Below, piece by piece: positions 8,154 to 16,236 of a DNA stretch of 64,000 bases (position 1 is its first letter; the number at the start of each line of letters is the position of its first letter). Made by a program: the position numbers and the translations under genes. The notes beneath the pieces were generated by a model. That model made no database searches. It worked only from the letters and a program-made list of their open reading frames with translations, and had not been told where the DNA came from. The stretch is taken from the NCBI GenBank assembly GCA_002127285.1, contig NFUW01000002.1, positions 954,744-1,018,743 of the forward strand, in the 5' to 3' direction. Source of the DNA: Chitinophagaceae bacterium IBVUCB1. GTDB taxonomy: Bacteria > Bacteroidota > Bacteroidia > Chitinophagales > Chitinophagaceae.

Positions 8154-8768
8154 ATGACACCAGCTCAAAAACAAGAAGTGATTGAAGTATTGAAAGAGAA
8201 ATTCTCTCAGTACAACAACTTCTACATAACAGATACAGAAAGCCTGGATGCAGCGCAAACAAGCACCCTGCGCAGGCATTGCTTTGATAAGCAAGTAGAA
8301 ATGACGGTGGCTAAAAACACCCTCATCCGCAAAGCGTTGGAAAGCCTTGATAGCGAAAAATATGCAGGAATCTACGATTCTTTGCATAACGTAACTGCAT
8401 TGATGTTTAGCGAAAGTCCTAAAGAGCCGGCGCTGATAATCAGCTCTTTCCGCAAGGCAAACAATGGCGAAAAACCATTGCTGAAGGCAGCATTCATCAA
8501 CGGTGATGTATTCGTTGGCGACAACCAACTGAAAGCACTTACCAACATCAAGACGAAGAACGAGCTTATCGGCGAAGTTATCGGCTTGCTGCAATCGCCT
8601 GCAAAACGTGTTATCGCGGCATTGCTGCATAACGCTGAAAAAGGTGGTGGCGTACCTGCTGCTGCTGTTGAGGCTGCTGCCCCAGAGGCTCCTGCTGCCG
8701 AAGCACCGCAAGCACCTGAAGCACCAGCGGCTGATGCCCCTGCTACAGACTCACCTGCTGCTGAATAA
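8154..8768 (+). CDS. rplJ: 50S ribosomal protein L10
   Basis: 204 residues. The N-terminal domain (1-130) that binds 23S rRNA at the L7/L12 stalk base is typical: TPAQKQEVIEVLKEKF, then the VAKNTLIRKAL motif near residue 50. A helix that recruits L7/L12 dimers follows. The last ~35 residues are a low-complexity Ala/Pro/Glu tail (APEAPAAEAPQAPEAP-like), longer than in model L10 proteins but common in Bacteroidota. It is preceded by the REP-like pair and followed by a heptanucleotide repeat array. Confidence 0.96.
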   Translation: MTPAQKQEVIEVLKEKFSQYNNFYITDTESLDAAQTSTLRRHCFDKQVEMTVAKNTLIRKALESLDSEKYAGIYDSLHNVTALMFSESPKEPALIISSFRKANNGEKPLLKAAFINGDVFVGDNQLKALTNIKTKNELIGEVIGLLQSPAKRVIAALLHNAEKGGGVPAAAVEAAAPEAPAAEAPQAPEAPAADAPATDSPAAE

Positions 8769-8868
8769 GCAGTACGCAGTTATTCAGTTGGCAATTGGCA
8801 GTTAAACAATTCGCAATAAATCATTGCAAACGGCAAATTGAAAACTACAAACTGAACTAACTGCAAAC
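8769..8868. repeat. degenerate heptanucleotide repeat array between rplJ and rplL
   Basis: Starting right after the rplJ stop, about 14 consecutive 7-bp units can be read in phase. The first units are related to GCAGTTA/GCAATTG and the later ones to GCAAATT/ACAAACT/GAACTAA. The early and late units are loosely complementary, so a long imperfect hairpin is possible. It lies inside the ribosomal-protein operon. Confidence 0.5.
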
Positions 8869-8933
8869 ACAACATTGGCTTCCAAGCTCGATTATAAAAA
8901 ACAATTTTTTAAAACATTTAAAAAGATAATAAA

Positions 8934-9308
8934 ATGGCAGACGTTAAAGCATTAGCCGAATCATTAGTAAACCTGACAGTTAAAGAAGTACAAGAACTGG
9001 CAGATGTATTGAAAGCAGACTACGGTATAGAACCAGCAGCAGCAGCAGTTGTAGTTGCAGCAGGTGGCGACGGTGGTGGCGCAGCAGCAGCAGAAAAAAC
9101 ATCTTTCGATGTAATTCTGAAAGCAGCAGGTCCTAACAAACTGAACGTGGTAAAAGCGGTAAAAGAACTGACTGGCCTTGGCTTGAAAGAAGCTAAAGAA
9201 CTGGTAGATGGCGCTCCTAAAAACGTGAAAGAAGGCGTTAGCAAGGCAGAAGCTGAAGACCTGAAAGCTAAACTGACTGAAGCAGGTGCTGAAGTTGAAA
9301 TAGCTTAA
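8934..9308 (+). CDS. rplL: 50S ribosomal protein L7/L12
   Basis: 124 residues: an N-terminal dimerisation helix pair, an Ala/Gly-rich hinge (residues ~35-55, very Ala-rich), and the C-terminal factor-binding domain from KTSFDVIL on, with the hallmark GLGLKEAK-x-LV-x-GAPK motif. The start follows an A/T-rich leader with no Shine-Dalgarno. It ends the operon: a strong terminator follows, and rpoB, usually next in Bacteroidota, is absent. Confidence 0.97.
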   Translation: MADVKALAESLVNLTVKEVQELADVLKADYGIEPAAAAVVVAAGGDGGGAAAAEKTSFDVILKAAGPNKLNVVKAVKELTGLGLKEAKELVDGAPKNVKEGVSKAEAEDLKAKLTEAGAEVEIA

Positions 9309-9335
9309 TCTATACAAGCTACTTACTTATTACAG

Positions 9336-9368
9336 AGCTACCCCATTGCGGGGTAGCTTTTGTTTTTT
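9336..9368 (+). terminator. rho-independent terminator of rplKAJL
   Basis: Stem AGCTACCCC / GGGGTAGCT (9 bp) with a 5-base loop, followed by TTTTGTTTTTTT. Confidence 0.85.
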
Positions 9369-9403
9369 TCGTACATTGCTATATAAAACAAACACACAAG
9401 GTC

Positions 9404-9862
9404 ATGAAAGACTTTTTGAATAAGGTAACAGAAAAAGTAACGGAAGCCAAAGACGTAGTAGCTGATACCCTGAGCATGGATAAGCTGGCAGAAAAGCTAA
9501 CCAGTATGGGCGAGGCTGCAAAAGAAAAAACCATCAATACTGCTAACGAATTAATAGGGCTTACACCCATTATAGAAGAGATAGGCTTTAAAACAACAGG
9601 CATATCTGTAACGATGGGGCTACCACCCGATATTACGTTCCACTTTCTGAAGTCGGACGATGTATCGGCAGAGCGCAGAAAAGAAATCATGGAGCAGCAT
9701 AAAGACAAAGCCCTGCTTGGCACCATCGTTAAGATGCTTGTAACTACAGACGAGTACAGGGAAAAGCTGAAACTCGGTAGCTTCAAATTCAGCAATATAG
9801 ACATCTGCATCGGCCTAACCCCGGGTATGACGATACAGTTGGTGCCTTCGACACCTCATTAA
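9404..9862 (+). CDS. hypothetical protein, amphipathic helical N-terminus
   Basis: 152 residues with no signal peptide. The first ~55 residues form Lys/Glu-rich amphipathic helices; the rest (~60-152) looks alpha/beta with several Gly-Leu-Pro/Thr-Pro turns and ends in a GLTPGMTIQLVP strand. I do not recognise the family. It lies between two terminators, after the ribosomal operon and before aqpZ on the other strand, so it is an independent transcription unit. Confidence 0.7.
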   Translation: MKDFLNKVTEKVTEAKDVVADTLSMDKLAEKLTSMGEAAKEKTINTANELIGLTPIIEEIGFKTTGISVTMGLPPDITFHFLKSDDVSAERRKEIMEQHKDKALLGTIVKMLVTTDEYREKLKLGSFKFSNIDICIGLTPGMTIQLVPSTPH

Positions 9863-9866
9863 ATAA

Positions 9867-9891
9867 CAAAGCCCCGAATTACGGGGCTTTG
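9867..9891. terminator. bidirectional terminator between the 9404-9862 gene and aqpZ
   Basis: Perfect 10-bp stem CAAAGCCCCG / CGGGGCTTTG with loop AATTA, between two convergent genes. Confidence 0.8.
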
Positions 9892-9916
9892 CTTTGTTTA
9901 TTCATCCATCCTCAAT

Positions 9917-10612
9917 CTATTCTTTTTCAAATAGCCCACGCCATACAAGTGCAGCCAGTACGCCACCTACTATGGGCGCTACTATAAACAACCATAATTG
10001 CTGTATTGCTTTGCCACCTGCAAATATCGCAGGTCCAAAACTGCGGGCAGGGTTTACAGATGTACCTGTAATGGGTATGGCTACTAAGTGTATCAATACC
10101 AGTGTAAGGCCAATTGCCAGCCCTGCCATTGTACTATTACCCCATTTGGATGTTGTAGCAAATATCACAAACAGGAAAAGAAAAGTAAATACTGCCTCTG
10201 CTATAAATGCCGATTGCATATTGTATGCGCCCAGATACCCTTCTCCCCAACCGTTAGAACCCAAAGCCCACTCGCCCATTGCAAAGCCCGGCATACCGCT
10301 TTGTATGCCATACAATACACCTGCTGCTGCCGTTGCACCCAAAAACTGAGATATGATATAACCTACTGCTTCGCCCACACTCATCTTGCCGCCTACTACC
10401 ATAGATATAGTAATGGCAGGATTGATATGGCAACCACTGATAGGGCCAATAGCATAAGCCATCACTACCACAGCTACGCCAAATGCCAATGATATACCCA
10501 ACAAACCAATGCCCTCGGGGCCTGTAGTTGATATGCCAGATACTACAGCAGCGCCGCAGCCAAAAAGCACGAGGCAGAATGTGCCGATAAACTCGGCGAG
10601 GTTCTTTTTCAT
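9917..10612 (-). CDS. aqpZ: aquaporin Z (MIP family water channel)
   Basis: 231 residues with six membrane segments and the two half-helix signatures: HINPAIT in the first half and VNPARS in the second, both with intact NPA boxes. The surrounding residues (an SGCHINPA first box and a Gly-Thr-Ser before the second NPA) match water-selective aquaporins rather than glycerol facilitators. The ATG at 10612 is preferred over a TTG three codons upstream. A single-gene unit; converges on the 9404-9862 gene. Confidence 0.9.
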   Translation of the reverse strand: MKKNLAEFIGTFCLVLFGCGAAVVSGISTTGPEGIGLLGISLAFGVAVVVMAYAIGPISGCHINPAITISMVVGGKMSVGEAVGYIISQFLGATAAAGVLYGIQSGMPGFAMGEWALGSNGWGEGYLGAYNMQSAFIAEAVFTFLFLFVIFATTSKWGNSTMAGLAIGLTLVLIHLVAIPITGTSVNPARSFGPAIFAGGKAIQQLWLFIVAPIVGGVLAALVWRGLFEKE

Positions 10613-10731
10613 ATTGCTCAAATTTTAGTTGATACCGAAAGTATCAATTACTATTATCGAATGCAACTTGTTCGTAATGTAATAATCCACAATAAGAAAT
10701 AGTTCTACACTGGTTAATGCACAATGTGATG

Positions 10732-12288
10732 CTAATAGCCCAAAAACTGAATAGCCGCTTCCACGCACCGCTCTCCATCTATAGCTGCGCTGACAATGCC
10801 ACCAGCGTAGCCTGCACCCTCGGCACAGGGGTATAATCCCTTTATCTGTGTGTGTTGCAGTGTTTCTTTATGGCGTGGTATGCGTACAGGTGAGCTGGTG
10901 CGCGATTCTGTTGCTACCAATACAGCCTCGTTGGTGAAATAACCTCGCATTTTTTTACCGAAATCTATCACGGCTTTGCGCAGTGCCTCGTTTACTTCTT
11001 TGGGCAACACTTCTTTAATAGCCGCGCTATGTATGCCCGGCAGGTAAGAGCAATCAGGCAAGGAAGATGATACTTTATGTTCCGTAAAGTCGCCCATACG
11101 CTGCGCAGGAGCCACCAGTTTGCCACCGCCTATTTTATATGCCTGTTGCTCTACCATTTGCTGGTATTGCATACCTGCCAACGGACCTGTAAAACCATAT
11201 TTGGCATAGTCCTTTTCATCTACAGCTACTACCGTACCCGAATTGGCATACGGGTTATTCCGTTTAGATGGCGACCAGCCGTTTACCACTACCTCTCCAT
11301 GATTGGTAGCTGCAGGTGCTATTATACCGCCTGGGCACATACAGAACGAAAACACCCCCCTGCCATATTCTTGCGCTACCACACTATAGCTGGCAGGCGG
11401 CAGGTATTCATCTCTTATTTTGCAATGGTATTGTGCCTGGTCTATTATCAGCTGAGGATGTTCTATACGCACACCCAGTGCAAAGGGCTTGGCTTCCACC
11501 TCAATACCCTTGCGGTGCAGCAGGGTAAATATATCTCTTGCAGAGTGGCCTGTTGCCAACACTACCACTTTTGTATCTATCGTTAAGCCCTCATTTGTTT
11601 TTACAGCTTGTATCGCATCACTATCAAGCACTATATCCGTCAGCCTTTGTCCGAACATCACTTCGCCACCACATTCAATAATAGCCTCTCGCATGGCAGT
11701 GATGATATGTGGTAGTTTGTTAGTACCAATATGCGGGTGTGCCTCATACAGTATATTAGCATCTGCACCAAAATGATGAAAGAGTTGCAGTATGCGCCGC
11801 ACATTGCCACGCTTGGTGCTGCGGGTGTATAACTTGCCATCGCTATAAGTACCCGCACCACCCTCGCCAAAGCAATAGTTTGATTCAGGATTCACGATAC
11901 CCTCTTTATTCATAGCAGCTAAATCTCTGCGCCTGCTGCGTACATCTTTCCCACGCTCCAGTACAATGGGTTTGTAACCAAGGTTAATAGCCCTGATGGC
12001 GGCAAACAAACCTGCAGGCCCGGCACCTACAATTACGATGTGCGGTTTGTTGCTAACGTTTTGCAACTGCGCATCGAACACGGGCAATGGCTGCACCGCC
12101 TCGTTGATGAATACCTGTAATTGTAAAATAATGCGGGCTTGCCTTCCGCGAGCATCAATAGACTTGCGGGTGATATGATAACCCGTGATGGACGCTTTAT
12201 CTACACCTGCTTCTTCAGCAATGTAGCGATTAATGCTACCCTCGGCAGCCTCGTGAGGCAATACAGAAACTGTAATCTGTTTTATCAT
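10732..12288 (-). CDS. FAD-dependent dehydrogenase (NAD(P)/FAD oxidoreductase family)
   Basis: 518 residues of the COG2509-type flavoprotein family. After an N-terminal ~80-residue domain comes the dinucleotide-binding IVGAGPAGLFAA motif. It is followed by the ERG-x-DVRSRR segment and the family-specific FGEGGAGTYSDGKLYTR loop (about residues 140-160). An ATGHSARDIF motif marks the second part of the FAD fold, and GAGYAGGIVSAAIDG near the C-terminus is the last FAD contact. The substrate of this family is not established. It appears monocistronic. Confidence 0.85.
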   Translation of the reverse strand: MIKQITVSVLPHEAAEGSINRYIAEEAGVDKASITGYHITRKSIDARGRQARIILQLQVFINEAVQPLPVFDAQLQNVSNKPHIVIVGAGPAGLFAAIRAINLGYKPIVLERGKDVRSRRRDLAAMNKEGIVNPESNYCFGEGGAGTYSDGKLYTRSTKRGNVRRILQLFHHFGADANILYEAHPHIGTNKLPHIITAMREAIIECGGEVMFGQRLTDIVLDSDAIQAVKTNEGLTIDTKVVVLATGHSARDIFTLLHRKGIEVEAKPFALGVRIEHPQLIIDQAQYHCKIRDEYLPPASYSVVAQEYGRGVFSFCMCPGGIIAPAATNHGEVVVNGWSPSKRNNPYANSGTVVAVDEKDYAKYGFTGPLAGMQYQQMVEQQAYKIGGGKLVAPAQRMGDFTEHKVSSSLPDCSYLPGIHSAAIKEVLPKEVNEALRKAVIDFGKKMRGYFTNEAVLVATESRTSSPVRIPRHKETLQHTQIKGLYPCAEGAGYAGGIVSAAIDGERCVEAAIQFLGY

Positions 12289-12352
12289 ACGCGTTAGGTT
12301 TTTATCCTAAAAGCAGAAAAGATAAAGGGATGATTGAACATCCCTTTATGTG

Positions 12353-14443
12353 TTATTTAGATTCATTATACTTTGCTTTCACCTTATCCAGATGGTCGAT
12401 GAATTTTTGCACGTTAGGGTCATATCCATATCCTTCATCAGCCAGCTTATTACCGTTTTCATCTATGAAGAAATAGAAAGGTTGAGAGTTTGCACCGAAT
12501 TGAGCGGCTTGTAAATCTTCATTCCTATCCCCAACTGTTACTACATCCGAGCCCAATATTTTAGAATGATATTGTTGTTCTTTCGGTAAGTCTTTCTTGT
12601 CGTAATCGCAATAAAGTGATGCAACAATAAAATCTTCTTTCAATCGTTTGGCTACTTCAGGCTTGCTCCATACTTGCGACTCCATCTTTCGGCAATTCAC
12701 ACAATTAATACCAGTAAAATCAAGCATGATGGGCTTTTTCAACTGCTTTGCTGCAGCCAGTGCTTCTTCATACTCAAAGTAGGTAACTAAGCCGAGGTTC
12801 TTAACAACAGGCGGCTCGTATATCTTCATTTCCTCTACATACTTCACGGGTGCTATGCCTGTATTTTCATTACCATGCGAGCCACCGTTACCGCCACCTT
12901 CTGTCAATACAAAATCTTGCGTACCTATTGGCGGCACAAACTGGCTCATACCGTTTAGCGGCGCGCCCCACATACCCGGCAGCAAGTACAATGCAAATGA
13001 AAACATAGTAATAGCAAGGAATAGTTTTACTAAGCCTACATACTCCTGCCCATACAGGTTCTTAGGAGGTGCATCGTCATGAGATAATTTCAGTTTGCCT
13101 AATAGATAAATACCCAATAGCACAGACAACACTATCCATATCGCTATGAATATTTCCCTATCAAGTAATCGCCAGCCTTGTGCAAGGTCTGCATTAGATA
13201 AGAATTTCAATGCCAGCATCAATTCTATAAAACCAAGGGTTACTTTTACTTGGTTCATCCATCCACCACCCGTTGCCATTTTATTCAGCATACCAGGGAA
13301 GATTGCAAACAATGCGAATGGCAAAGCCAACCCAACCGAGAAGCCAAACATACCAATGGCAGGGCCTATCAAACCACCTTTACTCGTCAATACCAATAAT
13401 GGACCTACAATGGGACCGGTACAGGAGAATGACACGATAACCAAAGTGAGTGCCATGAAGAAGATACCACCAAAACTGGTTAGCCCTGCTTTAGAGTCCG
13501 TCTTACTCGTCCAAGAAGATGGTAATGTAATTTCAAATGCACCCAAAAATGAAATACCGAATATCACGAATATAGCAAAGAAGAAAAGGTTGGCTATCCA
13601 GTTAGTAGATAAATTATTCAGAGCATTTGCTCCGAACGTTGCAGAGATTAATACACCCAGTAGTGTGAAGATGATGATGATAGATAGAGAATAATAAATA
13701 GCATTGCGTATACCCTCTGCTCTGCTCTTGCTCCTTTTAGTAAAGAAGCTAACAGTAATGGGTATCATGGAATACACACAAGGTGTAAGCACTGCTAATA
13801 AACCACCACCCAATGCTGCGAAGAATAACCACAACAACGATTTCTGTTCTTGCGGCATATTATTATCACCATCTTTCTTATCTGTTGCAGATACTGCGGG
13901 TGCTACTTCAGTTTTTTTTTCTGCTTCGACCGGTGCGGCTATTGCAGTATCAGTTGATGCGCTTGTGGGGTTGGGAAGTTCAGGGTCATTTACATCAATA
14001 GAAAACTTTTTTGTTTTAGGTGGTAGGCAGCCCTGGTCGTTACAGGTCATGTATTCATACTTACCTGTTATCTTGCCATTGGTATCTATTGTTACGGGTA
14101 CTATATAATCGGCATTTTTGTAATAGTGTACAGTACCAATGTCTTCTATCGTTTCGTCTATCTTCTTGCCTTTCTCTGTCGTCTTACCACTTACTTTGTA
14201 TCTGGTAGACTTATCTACCCTGAAATCAGGAGGCAGAAAGCTGCCATCACCACCAGGGTCTAATGAATAGATATGCCAGTTGTTCTTTACATCTACATGA
14301 AAGATCAAATCGTACTGGTTGCCGCTTTTCTTTTTGGCGGTTATCGTCCATGTTGTAGGGTCTTCAATTATCTGCGCAAAAACAGGCGATAAAGCAAAGA
14401 AGCTGAACAATAACAGCAGAAACGATTTGAGTTTGATATTCAT
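12353..14443 (-). CDS. dsbD: protein-disulfide reductase DsbD-like, thioredoxin-fused
   Basis: 696 residues. Order: signal peptide; periplasmic alpha domain (about 25-150) with a C-x4-C pair (CNDQGC); a low-complexity Thr/Ala/Glu linker; an eight-helix CcdA-like membrane domain (about 205-480) with LTPCVYS and FSCTGP cysteines; and a C-terminal thioredoxin domain (about 560-690) with the CVNC motif. All three Cys pairs needed to pass electrons from cytosolic thioredoxin to the periplasm are present. The linker contains a run of nine A (13912-13920) directly followed by a UGA in the -1 frame. It sits at the end of a same-strand gene run with purQ. Confidence 0.88.
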   Translation of the reverse strand: MNIKLKSFLLLLFSFFALSPVFAQIIEDPTTWTITAKKKSGNQYDLIFHVDVKNNWHIYSLDPGGDGSFLPPDFRVDKSTRYKVSGKTTEKGKKIDETIEDIGTVHYYKNADYIVPVTIDTNGKITGKYEYMTCNDQGCLPPKTKKFSIDVNDPELPNPTSASTDTAIAAPVEAEKKTEVAPAVSATDKKDGDNNMPQEQKSLLWLFFAALGGGLLAVLTPCVYSMIPITVSFFTKRSKSRAEGIRNAIYYSLSIIIIFTLLGVLISATFGANALNNLSTNWIANLFFFAIFVIFGISFLGAFEITLPSSWTSKTDSKAGLTSFGGIFFMALTLVIVSFSCTGPIVGPLLVLTSKGGLIGPAIGMFGFSVGLALPFALFAIFPGMLNKMATGGGWMNQVKVTLGFIELMLALKFLSNADLAQGWRLLDREIFIAIWIVLSVLLGIYLLGKLKLSHDDAPPKNLYGQEYVGLVKLFLAITMFSFALYLLPGMWGAPLNGMSQFVPPIGTQDFVLTEGGGNGGSHGNENTGIAPVKYVEEMKIYEPPVVKNLGLVTYFEYEEALAAAKQLKKPIMLDFTGINCVNCRKMESQVWSKPEVAKRLKEDFIVASLYCDYDKKDLPKEQQYHSKILGSDVVTVGDRNEDLQAAQFGANSQPFYFFIDENGNKLADEGYGYDPNVQKFIDHLDKVKAKYNESK

Positions 14444-14523
14444 TACGGGAGCTTTACTTGTGTAAAGAAACTTATTTTAATTTTTTCGTTTGGTCGGGCG
14501 CGCGACTTTAAGGAAGCTTTATG

Positions 14524-15216
14524 TTAATTCATTTTAGCAAATGCTTCCAGTATAGCTCTGCCATCAATATTATGTAATGCATTGCTGCAAGCACGCTCGG
14601 GGTGTGGCATCATACCATACACATTACGCCCCTCGTTGCAAATACCTGCTATATTGTTGGTAGTGCCATTGGGGTTCGAGTTGATGTGTACTTCTCCCTG
14701 CTCATCGCAATAGCGGAATACGATTTGGTTATTAGCCGTCAGCTTATCTATTGTAGCCGCATCTGCCACATAACGCCCCTCGCCATGTGCTACTGGTATC
14801 TTCAGGGCCTTGCTGCCAGCGTTTTTGCCTACAAAATTAGTATCAGTAGCCGCTTTGATGTACACATTTTTACATGTAAATTTCTGATGGTCGTTCAGCA
14901 GCAATACACCCGGCAGCAGCCCAGACTCACATAATATCTGAAAGCCATTACACACCCCCAGTACCTTACCACCCCTATTCGCGAATTTGATAACTTCTTC
15001 CATCAGCGGGCTGAAACGTGCCAACGCACCACAACGCAAATAGTCGCCGTAAGAAAAGCCCCCGGGCAGTACAATGCAATCTTCCGTATTAAAATGGCTC
15101 AGGTCATTATCCTTGTGCCAAAGCATTACTACTTCCTGTTTCAAATCATCCTGCAAAGCATGCATCATATCCCTATCGCAGTTGGAGCCCGGGAAAACAA
15201 CTATTCCGAATTTCAT
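14524..15216 (-). CDS. purQ: phosphoribosylformylglycinamidine synthase, glutaminase subunit PurQ
   Basis: 230 residues, a class-I glutamine amidotransferase that supplies ammonia to PurL in purine synthesis. It begins with the PurQ signature FGIVVFPGSNCDRD. The nucleophile elbow LGVCNGFQIL holds the catalytic Cys (near residue 87), and the His/Glu pair is in MMPHPER near residue 200. Because this is the short form, PurL/PurS must be encoded elsewhere. It lies 21 bp after the DUF6427 membrane gene, so it is probably cotranscribed with it. Confidence 0.93.
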   Translation of the reverse strand: MKFGIVVFPGSNCDRDMMHALQDDLKQEVVMLWHKDNDLSHFNTEDCIVLPGGFSYGDYLRCGALARFSPLMEEVIKFANRGGKVLGVCNGFQILCESGLLPGVLLLNDHQKFTCKNVYIKAATDTNFVGKNAGSKALKIPVAHGEGRYVADAATIDKLTANNQIVFRYCDEQGEVHINSNPNGTTNNIAGICNEGRNVYGMMPHPERACSNALHNIDGRAILEAFAKMN

Positions 15217-15237
15217 TATCTGTAGTTAATATTTTAG

Positions 15238-16221
15238 TTAGTTGACAGCCAATTGGCAAAACACCAGCAGCAGCAAGGAAAAATAAAACGCAAAATTACT
15301 AAACCATTTAGTTTTTTCAACCATAAGCGCCGGCGTTACTATCATGGCTATGGCAGGCATTACCACTATCCATATGCTTTTTTCTGCTATATCAGATGCT
15401 GCTGCCAGCAATACGGATAATAGAAAAGTTGTAGCTATCGTCGTCCACATACGGCGGATGTACACACCACCCCTTACCAACCAGTCTTGCAGAGCATAGA
15501 TGCCCATAACAAACAATACCAGTATGCCTGTAATGGTACCGAATACATACAAGGGGTCTTTGATGCTGGATGGTAGCGATATGCTTACCTGCATCATGTA
15601 CTGAAAGGCATCCAGCTTATCGAACAAAAACAGCGTACCGGCATACAGGTAGATGGGGGTAAAGTAACCTATCAATGCTACTGCCCACTCTCCGGGATTG
15701 AAGCTGCGCAACAACAACAACGCGGCAAATACGACAAACAAATACCCAACTGCCTGAAAATGCAGCAATGCTGCTACGCTGAATATAAAGCCTGTATTAA
15801 ATACATGCATCCTCGGCTTATTGGTTTGGTGGTAGCCTAAAAGCAAATCAATACCACCTATCACACACCAGTTGAGCAGCAATATCTCGCTGAAATAAGT
15901 AAACTCGGGCAATATAGAGGTCAATACGATGTATAAAAAAGCCGTCGTATAGTTGGGCTTCCCTGCCAGTTTGTGCTTTACAAAAACGCTGTTGAGGTAT
16001 AATGCCTGACCGAATATCATTAAAGCAGCCAATAAGGTATAGGCAAATGCATTGCCACGCAGTATATAGTTGAGTATGCCCGTAATGGTTTGAAACAGTA
16101 TATGCTGCTCGGGCACAAAAGGTGCCATAGGGCTGCCTAATGATTGCAACTTGGCAATCAATGTAAATATCAGCAGTATTATAACCGTGTACGGGCTATT
16201 GTTACGGACTAATGGTAGCAC
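15238..16221 (-). CDS. DUF6427-type polytopic membrane protein
   Basis: 327 residues with about nine to ten hydrophobic helices and almost no long loops. Sequence and context (next to purQ, Bacteroidota) fit the DUF6427 family, whose function is unknown. The start is a GTG, 15 bp after the stop of the upstream secreted protein gene, which points to one operon. A link to cell-surface polymer or gliding functions cannot be shown from sequence. Confidence 0.6.
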   Translation of the reverse strand: MLPLVRNNSPYTVIILLIFTLIAKLQSLGSPMAPFVPEQHILFQTITGILNYILRGNAFAYTLLAALMIFGQALYLNSVFVKHKLAGKPNYTTAFLYIVLTSILPEFTYFSEILLLNWCVIGGIDLLLGYHQTNKPRMHVFNTGFIFSVAALLHFQAVGYLFVVFAALLLLRSFNPGEWAVALIGYFTPIYLYAGTLFLFDKLDAFQYMMQVSISLPSSIKDPLYVFGTITGILVLFVMGIYALQDWLVRGGVYIRRMWTTIATTFLLSVLLAAASDIAEKSIWIVVMPAIAMIVTPALMVEKTKWFSNFAFYFSLLLLVFCQLAVN

Positions 16222-16236
16222 GCAGTCTATTTTGGG

